NCBI GenBank assembly: GCA_040880285.1
Contig: JBBDIT010000044.1
Location: 41,497-105,496 of the forward strand
Direction: 5' to 3'
Source: JANQJA01 sp040880285
Lineage (GTDB): Bacteria > Pseudomonadota > Gammaproteobacteria > Pseudomonadales > Azotimanducaceae
Length of the DNA stretch: 64,000 bases
The stretch's first letter is position 1. Every line of letters starts with the position of its first letter. Positions 57,635 to 64,000 of the stretch are shown piece after piece. Under the pieces are notes generated by a model. It saw only the letters and a list, made by a program, of their open reading frames with translations, did no database searches and was not told where the DNA came from. A program made the position numbers and the translations under genes.

Positions 57635-60049
57635 CTAATGAGTGCTTATTCTGTGCTCTGCATCAATTTCACTGGTTGACTCCTGGTCAGTTTGAGGTTC
57701 CGCCTGGAGCGGTTTCGGCATCCGCTGAAGCGCGATTTCAAGCACCTCATCAATCCACTTCACCGGCTTGATCGTCAAGTCAGCCTTTATATTATCAGGT
57801 ATTTCCTTCAAGTCTCGTTGATTTTCATCCGGAATTATAACGGTCTTGATCTCTCCCCGATGAGCGGCCAGTAATTTCTCCTTCAGCCCTCCAATAGCCA
57901 ATACTTGTCCCCTTAGCGTAATCTCGCCGGTCATCGCAACATCGGCGCGAGCGGGAATCCCTGTCAGAACTGAAACGAGCGCCGTACAAAGGGCGATGCC
58001 TGCGCTGGGGCCATCTTTCGGTGTGGCACCCTCAGGCATGTGTACATGCAGGTCGTATTTTTCATGGAAGTCTTTTGCAATACCAAGTACTTCCGCGCGA
58101 CTTCTTACAACTGTCAGAGCTGCCTGAATAGATTCATGCATCACATCTCCGAGCGAACCGGTACGAGTACTGCGTCCTTTTCCCGGTACGGCAACAGCTT
58201 CGATTGACAGCAATTCGCCACCCACGGAGGTGACTGCAAGGCCCTTGACCTGACCTATCTGGTCCTGCTCATCCGCCCTGCCATAGTTGTACTTGCGAAC
58301 GCCGGAGTACTTCTCGAGGATATCAGGCGTTACCGCAATCGATTCGGCTTCCTGGCCGTCGACATCTTCATTAAGCGATTGTTCTTTAACAATTTTTCTG
58401 CACACTTTGGCGATTTCACGCTCAAGCCCACGCACGCCTGCCTCGCGCGTATAGTACCGGATCATGTCCCTGATGGAACCCTCGGTAATCGTGAGTTCGG
58501 TCTCATCGACCCCATTGTTCTTCATCTGCTTGGGTAGCAGGTATCGGCTTGCAATGTTGATCTTTTCATCTTCCGTGTATCCCGGGATCCTGATTATTTC
58601 CATGCGATCGAGTAACGGTGCCGGAATGTTCATCGAGTTCGATGTACAGATAAACATCACCTCAGACAAGTCATAATCGACTTCCAGATAATGATCATTG
58701 AAGGTGTTGTTCTGCTCCGGATCCAGCACCTCCAGCAATGCAGATGCGGGATCACCACGATGGTCCTGGCCCATCTTGTCAATCTCATCCAACAGAAACA
58801 GCGGATTACGCACACCGGCTTTCGAGATTTTCTGTACAATTTTCCCCGGCATGGAACCAATATAAGTCCGTCTGTGCCCTCTGATTTCCGCTTCATCACG
58901 GACGCCGCCCAGGGCCATCCTGACAAATTTGCGGTTGGTCGCACGGGCAATGGACTCACCCAGGGACGTCTTGCCGACACCGGGCGGTCCTACCAGGCAT
59001 AATACCGGCCCCTTGATTTTTTTGACTCTTTTTTGCACTGCAAGATATTCCAGAATGCGATCCTTGACCTCTTCAAGACCATAATGATCTGCTTCGAGGA
59101 CTCCTTCTGCCTGGGCGATATCGTTTGACACTTTTGAACGCTTCTTCCAGGGTACGCCCAACATCCAGTCGATATAACTTCGTACTACTGTCGCCTCTGC
59201 AGACATGGGTGACATCATTTTAAGTTTATTGAGTTCTGCCTGGGTCTTGTCCTTCGCTTCTTTAGGCATTCCTGCCTTCTTGAGCCGTTCCTGCATTTCT
59301 TCCAGTTCGTTAGGTACGTCTTCCATGTCGCCCAATTCTTTTTGGATCGCTTTCATCTGTTCGTTCAGGTAGTACTCGCGCTGGCTCTTCTCCATCTGCT
59401 TTTTGACGCGGCCACGAATTCGCTTCTCAACACTGAACAGGTCGATTTCCGATTCCAGTAGCTGCATCAAGTGTTCGATGCGCTCGGATAGGGACGTCAT
59501 TTCAAGGATGCGCTGCTTTTCTTCGAGTTTGAGGTTCAGTTGCGCAGCGATCGTGTCCACAAGACGGGATGGGTCATCAACACTTGAAAGTGAAGTCATG
59601 ACTTCCGGTGGGACCTTTTTGCTGAGCTGGACATACTGATCGAACGATGACATCAATGAGCGAACCATGGCCTCTCCATATGCGGCACCCGGTTGCTCTT
59701 CTTCAATCAAGTCGAGATCACCGACGAAAAACTCGCCATTGTCGGTGATACTGTTGATACTGGCACGACTACCCCCTTCCACCAGGATCTTGACCGTTTT
59801 GTCCGGCAGCCGAATCAATTGCAAAATGGTCGCTACGGTACCGAACGCATAGAGGTCCTCGGCTGCAGGATCTTCATTTTCCGGGTCACGCTTGGCGACC
59901 AGCAGCACACGTTTGTCCTTGTCATTGTTCTGTGCATGTTCGAGGGCACGGATAGACTTGGCGGTACCGATAAAGAGCGGCTGCACCCCATGGGGATACA
60001 CCACCATGTCTCTAAGTGTCACTATCGGTACGTTAGTCTGTGAAGGCAT
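57635..60049 (-). CDS. lon: ATP-dependent protease Lon
   Basis: An 804-residue LonA protease. It has the N-terminal substrate domain (from VTLRDMVVYPHGVQPLFIG), an AAA+ module with Walker A GPPGVGKTS and Walker B LFLLDEIDKMG, and the S16 domain with catalytic Ser in DGPSAGIALC and Lys in GGLKEKLLAAHRG. It degrades damaged and short-lived regulators. The last 25 residues (after LQRMP) are a short Gln/Glu/Ser-rich tail. Gene order clpP-clpX-lon-hupB is the classic one. Confidence 0.96.
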   Translation of the reverse strand: MPSQTNVPIVTLRDMVVYPHGVQPLFIGTAKSIRALEHAQNNDKDKRVLLVAKRDPENEDPAAEDLYAFGTVATILQLIRLPDKTVKILVEGGSRASINSITDNGEFFVGDLDLIEEEQPGAAYGEAMVRSLMSSFDQYVQLSKKVPPEVMTSLSSVDDPSRLVDTIAAQLNLKLEEKQRILEMTSLSERIEHLMQLLESEIDLFSVEKRIRGRVKKQMEKSQREYYLNEQMKAIQKELGDMEDVPNELEEMQERLKKAGMPKEAKDKTQAELNKLKMMSPMSAEATVVRSYIDWMLGVPWKKRSKVSNDIAQAEGVLEADHYGLEEVKDRILEYLAVQKRVKKIKGPVLCLVGPPGVGKTSLGESIARATNRKFVRMALGGVRDEAEIRGHRRTYIGSMPGKIVQKISKAGVRNPLFLLDEIDKMGQDHRGDPASALLEVLDPEQNNTFNDHYLEVDYDLSEVMFICTSNSMNIPAPLLDRMEIIRIPGYTEDEKINIASRYLLPKQMKNNGVDETELTITEGSIRDMIRYYTREAGVRGLEREIAKVCRKIVKEQSLNEDVDGQEAESIAVTPDILEKYSGVRKYNYGRADEQDQIGQVKGLAVTSVGGELLSIEAVAVPGKGRSTRTGSLGDVMHESIQAALTVVRSRAEVLGIAKDFHEKYDLHVHMPEGATPKDGPSAGIALCTALVSVLTGIPARADVAMTGEITLRGQVLAIGGLKEKLLAAHRGEIKTVIIPDENQRDLKEIPDNIKADLTIKPVKWIDEVLEIALQRMPKPLQAEPQTDQESTSEIDAEHRISTH

Positions 60050-60135
60050 AATTACTCCAGTAAAGCGGCCCGGTCCTGGTGGTTATTGGCATCATACACG
60101 CCCAATCCAATCTATTTTGGGACGATCTTACAAAG

Positions 60136-60160
60136 AAAAAGGGGCAAAAAGCCCCTTTTT
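60136..60160. terminator. Bidirectional rho-independent terminator after clpX
   Basis: AAAAAGGGGC, a loop AAAAA and GCCCCTTTTT form a perfect hairpin with T-runs on both strands. It is 42 bases past the clpX stop and upstream of lon, so lon needs its own promoter. Confidence 0.88.
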
Positions 60161-60201
60161 CTCTCCAATTTGCTATTTTATCCGCCGGGTGGTGGTGGTC
60201 A

Positions 60202-61479
60202 TCATTCCGGCAAGACCTTCTGTTGGTCGTGGTTTTCGTAGATCAGCATCGGCTCGGACGTGCCGTTGATCACGCTTTCATCAATAATGACCTTGGTGAC
60301 GTCTGCTTCAGATGGAATCTGATACATCACCTCGTTCAACACGGATTCGAGTATTGATCTCAGTCCTCGAGCACCGGTCTTCCTGTCCATAGCCCTTCTG
60401 GCGATCGCTACCAACGCATCTTCGCGGAAGTCCAGTTCCACATCTTCCATTTCGAACAATTTCGCATATTGTTTGGTAAACGCATTTTTGGGCTCGGTCA
60501 GGATGCGCACCAGTGCATCCTTGTCCAACTCGTCCAGGGTTGCAATAACCGGCAGCCGGCCAACGAATTCAGGAATGAGCCCGTATCGAACCAGGTCTTC
60601 AGGTGAGACGTCCCGCAGCGTATCGCCCAGATTCTTTTTATTGGCCTCGGTTTCCACGTGGGCATTAAAGCCAATACCGCTCTTGGCACTACGCTCCATA
60701 ATGACTTTATCGAGCCCAGCAAATGCTCCACCGCAGATAAACAGGATATTGGAGGTATCAACCTGCAAGAACTCTTGCTGCGGGTGCTTCCTGCCTCCCT
60801 GGGGCGGCACAGACGCAACGGTACCCTCGATCAGCTTCAGGAGTGCTTGCTGCACACCCTCGCCGGACACATCACGGGTAATGGACGGGTTATCCGACTT
60901 GCGTGAAATCTTGTCAATCTCATCAATGTAGACGATACCGACTTGTGCCTTGTCGACATCATAGTCGCACTTCTGCAACAACTTCTGGATGATGTTTTCA
61001 ACGTCCTCGCCGACATAGCCAGCCTCAGTCAGCGTTGTGGCATCGGCAATGGTAAAGGGAACGTCGAGTAAACGTGCAAGGGTTTCGGCAAGCAACGTTT
61101 TACCTACGCCAGTCGGGCCAACCAGCAGGATATTGCTCTTTTGCAATTCTACGTCGTCTTTTTTACCCGTGTAATTCAGCCGTTTGTAATGATTATAAAC
61201 GGCAACCGACAACACCTTCTTTGCATGGTGTTGGCCAATAACATAGTCGTCCAGAATTTCCTTGATTTCCTGTGGCGTTGGCAGCTTTCGCTTTTCACCC
61301 TCATCGCCGCTTTCCTGCAATTCTTCACGGATGATGTCATTGCATAGCTCGACACATTCATCGCACACATAGACGGATGGGCCTGCAATCAGCTTTCGAA
61401 CCTCATGCTGACTCTTGCCGCAAAAATTACAATGGAGAAGCTTGCCATCCCCATTGCCACCGTCGTGATTGTCAGACAT
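60202..61479 (-). CDS. clpX: ATP-dependent Clp protease ATP-binding subunit ClpX
   Basis: A 425-residue AAA+ unfoldase. The N-terminal zinc domain has CNFCGKSQHEV and VYVCDECVELCND; Walker A is GPTGVGKTLLAE, Walker B VGIVYIDEIDK, the ClpP-contact loop is in KSGIGFNAHVE and the pore region VSGEGVQQALLKLIEGT. It feeds unfolded proteins to ClpP. It follows clpP with 118 bases between, room for its own promoter. Confidence 0.96.
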   Translation of the reverse strand: MSDNHDGGNGDGKLLHCNFCGKSQHEVRKLIAGPSVYVCDECVELCNDIIREELQESGDEGEKRKLPTPQEIKEILDDYVIGQHHAKKVLSVAVYNHYKRLNYTGKKDDVELQKSNILLVGPTGVGKTLLAETLARLLDVPFTIADATTLTEAGYVGEDVENIIQKLLQKCDYDVDKAQVGIVYIDEIDKISRKSDNPSITRDVSGEGVQQALLKLIEGTVASVPPQGGRKHPQQEFLQVDTSNILFICGGAFAGLDKVIMERSAKSGIGFNAHVETEANKKNLGDTLRDVSPEDLVRYGLIPEFVGRLPVIATLDELDKDALVRILTEPKNAFTKQYAKLFEMEDVELDFREDALVAIARRAMDRKTGARGLRSILESVLNEVMYQIPSEADVTKVIIDESVINGTSEPMLIYENHDQQKVLPE

Positions 61480-61553
61480 CCCAACACCTCGTCATTTTTT
61501 AGTCCCGTACCACCCGGCAAGCGCGATTTTGGGCAGCAACTAACATCATGAAT

Positions 61554-61559
61554 ATTATA
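61554..61559 (-). promoter_or_regulatory. Candidate -10 box for clpX
   Basis: The complement of ATTATA at 61554-61559 reads TATAAT, preceded by TG on the minus strand, in the clpP-clpX spacer about 75 bases before the clpX start. No -35 consensus is seen at the right distance. Confidence 0.35.
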
Positions 61560-61597
61560 CAAAAATGCAATAAATTAGAATGCACAATTAGCGTGTA

Positions 61598-62260
61598 TTA
61601 GGTCTGGTGACCCGTACCAGGCACAGACGCCAGCACTGACCGTGGTTCTTGTACCCGGTCGATCATGCCGTACTCAAGCGCCCGTTGCGGGGTCATAAAG
61701 TGGTCCCGTTCCGTATCACGAGCAATCTCATCGGCCGATTTCCCCGTATGGTGAGCCATTATTTCGTTCATCCGCCCACGCAGGTACAGTATTTCTTTGG
61801 CCTGGATTTCGATATCAGACGCCTGTCCCTGCGATCCACCGCTCGGCTGGTGAATCATTACCCGGGAGTTGGGAAGGCAAAAGCGTTTTCCCCTGGTGCC
61901 ACTGGCAAGCAAAAGTGCACCCATGCTGGCCGCCTGACCGATGCAAGTGGTGCTGACATCACAGTTGATCAACTGCATCGTGTCGTAAATCGCCAGACCC
62001 GCGGTTACTGAACCACCAGGCGAGTTAATATAGAGCTGGACATCCTTGTCGGCATTCTCTGACTCTGCAAACAACAATTGTGCAACCACCAGGTTAGCAA
62101 CATTATCGTCGATCGGGCCGACGACAAAAATGATGCGCTCTTTGAGTAACCGCGAGTAGATGTCATACGAACGCTCTCCACGGGCTGTCTGTTCAAGCAC
62201 CATCGGCACAAGACCGAGGCCCTGGGCTGGCTGGTTAAATGAATCTGTTTCATCGCGCAT
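61598..62260 (-). CDS. clpP: ATP-dependent Clp protease proteolytic subunit ClpP
   Basis: A 220-residue serine protease subunit forming a two-ring chamber with ClpX. The catalytic triad is visible: Ser in GQAASMGALLL, His in RVMIHQPSGG and Asp in DTERDHFM. The first 15 or so residues are a short propeptide-like stretch before LVPMVLEQTARGERSYDIYSRLL. AGGA stands eight bases before ATG 62260. It lies between tig and clpX on the same strand in the usual order. Confidence 0.96.
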   Translation of the reverse strand: MRDETDSFNQPAQGLGLVPMVLEQTARGERSYDIYSRLLKERIIFVVGPIDDNVANLVVAQLLFAESENADKDVQLYINSPGGSVTAGLAIYDTMQLINCDVSTTCIGQAASMGALLLASGTRGKRFCLPNSRVMIHQPSGGSQGQASDIEIQAKEILYLRGRMNEIMAHHTGKSADEIARDTERDHFMTPQRALEYGMIDRVQEPRSVLASVPGTGHQT

Positions 62261-62414
62261 CGCTGGTGATTCCTGTTAATTCAATGGCTTGTATACGTGG
62301 GTTAACCACAAAAGGATTAGACTACAGATAGCCTAATATTGCGTCATTTCGGCAAAACTTCAATGCTTGACAGCATCAAATTCATGATTTGATTTAACAA
62401 TGAGGGATGTATGG

Positions 62415-63764
62415 TTATTCCTGGTTGCCATCATCCTCCAGGGGAGCATCGGGCGCGGCCTCCCGGGCTGCCGGTTTAATCGCATCATCATAACTCATTG
62501 CCACTTCGGATACGTTCGCCTGGGCCAGGATTTCATCCACTACCTGCTCTTCCAGTACCAGGTTCTGAATCTGGCCGAGATACTGTTCATTGCCGTGGTA
62601 GTACTGGATTACTTCCTCCGGGTCTTCGTAGGAGCTTGCCATACTTTCAATTTTCGCCTTGACTCGCTCATGGTCCAGCTTGACCTCTTTTTGCTCAACA
62701 ATTGCGTTGACGATTAAACCCAGCCTCACTCGCTTTTTAGCCTGATCCACGAACATCTCGGCAGGCAACATCGAGGGATCAATCTTGTCGTGGCCACCAA
62801 ACTGATGGACCGCATCATGACGCAATTTGTCAATTTCCTGATTGACCAGCGCTTGTGGTAATTCGACTTCATTGGCTTTAACCAACCCGTCCATGACCTG
62901 GGTTCGAATTTTGTTGGAAATAGCCGACGCCAGCTCTTTCTCCATATTCGCCGTAACCTCTGCACGAAACGCCTCAAGGCCACCCTCTTCGACCCCGAAC
63001 TCTTTGAAAAATGCTTCATCGAGCTCAGGCTGATGAGGTTCTGACACGCTGTTGACCTTTACCTTGAACAGGGTGTCTTTACCCGCTAGTTCCTTGCTCT
63101 GGTAATCTTCCGGAAATTTGATTTCGAGTTCTTTCTCCTCGCCTTTCGACAAACCGGCAATACCTGCTTCAAATCCGGGAATCATCGTACCGGCACCGAT
63201 GACAATGTCGGCAGCTTCAGCCTTGCCACCTTCGAACGCCTCGCCATCCAGGAAGCCCTCAAAATCGATGTTAACCTTGTCTTTTTCGGCAGCCGCGCGA
63301 TCAACTTCATGATAGTGAATCCGCTGTTCCCGCAACGTCTCAATCATCTTATCGATGTCGGCGTCGGTGACCTCAGCGACGGGCTTATTAACTTCAATGC
63401 CAGTGAAATCAGACAGGGTCACTTCGGGGAAGACCTCAAAAACTGCCGTGAACTCAAGGTCCTTTCCGGTCTCCAGCTTGACGTCCTGAATTTCGGGTAT
63501 ACCGGCAGGTGCGACCTGCTGCTCCCTGATCGCCTCAGCAAAAGATGCCTGCATCAGCTCTGAACTGACTTCCTGGCGAATGCCTTCACCATAACGGCGT
63601 CGGACCTCTTTTAAAGGCACCTTGCCGGGCCGAAACCCTTTAATCCGGACTTGTCCGGCCGCCTGTTTGAGCTTCGCCTCCACCTGGGACTCAAGCTGCT
63701 CGGACGGTACGGTGATCCGCATACGGCGCTCAAGGCCATTTGTGGTTTCAAGGGTTACTTGCAT
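62415..63764 (-). CDS. tig: Trigger factor
   Basis: A 449-residue ribosome-associated chaperone. The ribosome-binding domain has the signature GFRPGKVP in IKGFRPGKVPLKEVRRRYG (about 42-50); the FKBP-like isomerase domain covers about 150-245; the helical C-domain follows. The end is Asp/Glu- and Pro-rich. ATG 63764 gives the standard beginning MQVTLETTNGLERR; the upstream frame would run into the tRNA. It is the first gene of the tig-clpP-clpX-lon series. Confidence 0.95.
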   Translation of the reverse strand: MQVTLETTNGLERRMRITVPSEQLESQVEAKLKQAAGQVRIKGFRPGKVPLKEVRRRYGEGIRQEVSSELMQASFAEAIREQQVAPAGIPEIQDVKLETGKDLEFTAVFEVFPEVTLSDFTGIEVNKPVAEVTDADIDKMIETLREQRIHYHEVDRAAAEKDKVNIDFEGFLDGEAFEGGKAEAADIVIGAGTMIPGFEAGIAGLSKGEEKELEIKFPEDYQSKELAGKDTLFKVKVNSVSEPHQPELDEAFFKEFGVEEGGLEAFRAEVTANMEKELASAISNKIRTQVMDGLVKANEVELPQALVNQEIDKLRHDAVHQFGGHDKIDPSMLPAEMFVDQAKKRVRLGLIVNAIVEQKEVKLDHERVKAKIESMASSYEDPEEVIQYYHGNEQYLGQIQNLVLEEQVVDEILAQANVSEVAMSYDDAIKPAAREAAPDAPLEDDGNQE

Positions 63765-63791
63765 TGAATGTCTACCTGTTTGCTTAAATAC

Positions 63792-63877
<86 letters not shown>

Positions 63878-63893
63878 TGTCTTTAACAGTAAA

Positions 63894-64000
63894 TTGGGGT
63901 GGACGATGGGTTTTAACGCGCACGGCCAGTGCCACGACCGCATCAAATCCACACCTCTCTTTACCTCATTCGTCTCTATTTGGGGTGGACGATGGGTTTT
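63894..64000. repeat. 21-bp direct repeat at the window end
   Basis: TTGGGGTGGACGATGGGTTTT is present at 63894-63914 and again at 63980-64000, 86 bases apart, with the second copy cut by the window edge. The complement (CCCATCGTCCACCCCA) looks like the 3' end of a tRNA, T arm remnant plus acceptor and CCA, but no complete tRNA can be folded. Confidence 0.75.

Noticed and set aside
62365..62390. Inverted repeat ATCAAAT/ATTTGAT between tig and clpP as a terminator
   Set aside because: It is AT-rich, short, and has no T-run after it on either strand, so a terminator is not supported.

Overview
The window looks like a chromosomal segment of a free-living, probably marine or aquatic, gammaproteobacterium. 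The evidence is the gene order around lon-clpX-clpP-tig-tRNA-Leu with hupB and ppiD beside it, the dnaQ-rnhA-methyltransferase-mltD neighbourhood (also known from enterobacteria), Gram-negative lipoproteins, a three-gene TRAP uptake system and GlcDEF. Base composition is even, a little over 50 % GC by eye, and I see no phage, insertion sequence or CRISPR array. A run of exactly 100 N at 53269-53368 marks a scaffold gap, so this is a draft or metagenome-derived assembly.

Layout. 1-7.7 kb: end of an ACT-domain threonine dehydratase, a double-FHA protein, signal peptidase I, an esterase coupled to a Qnr-like pentapeptide repeat protein, a secreted FKBP isomerase, a tail-specific protease and a DjlA-type co-chaperone. 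7.7-19.7 kb: phosphomannomutase, a stand-alone 5'-3' exonuclease, gamma-glutamyltransferase, a YcaQ/AlkX DNA glycosylase, enoyl-CoA hydratase with acyl-CoA synthetase, YceI with cytochrome b561, a YedK/HMCES protein, an aldo/keto reductase and an unusual carbamoyltransferase. 19.6-26.5 kb: glycolate oxidase glcDEF, then a tightly overlapping trio: RibB fused to a degenerate RibA domain, an SCP2-like protein and a glutamine-synthetase-like ligase. 26.5-33.6 kb: peptide-binding protein, histone-deacetylase-like amidohydrolase, GAF-HD-GYP protein, metallo-beta-lactamase-fold hydrolase, small membrane proteins and a glutathione S-transferase. 34-37.7 kb: a heterodimeric ABC exporter. 37.8-43 kb: a broken Gfo/Idh/MocA oxidoreductase, then rhodanese, a GGT-like protein, an Ldh2-type dehydrogenase and a PLP aminotransferase on one strand. 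43-48 kb: a GAF-GGDEF cyclase and a TRAP transporter with a TatT lipoprotein. 48-55 kb: PlsC, an SDR, NudC, DnaQ, RNase H, a methyltransferase and MltD. 55-64 kb: PpiD, HU, Lon, ClpX, ClpP, trigger factor and tRNA-Leu(UAG).

How the parts work together. The right end is a protein-folding and degradation block, echoed on the left by FKBP, Prc and DjlA. Gamma-glutamyl chemistry recurs in GGT, a GGT-like protein and a GS-like ligase. Two proteins with near-identical GAF sensors carry opposite c-di-GMP activities. Several convergent pairs overlap at their 3' ends. Short tandem duplications of 13-17 bp sit exactly on gene starts or stops in three places; the most striking is a six-copy 17-bp array that carries the start codon of the methyltransferase.
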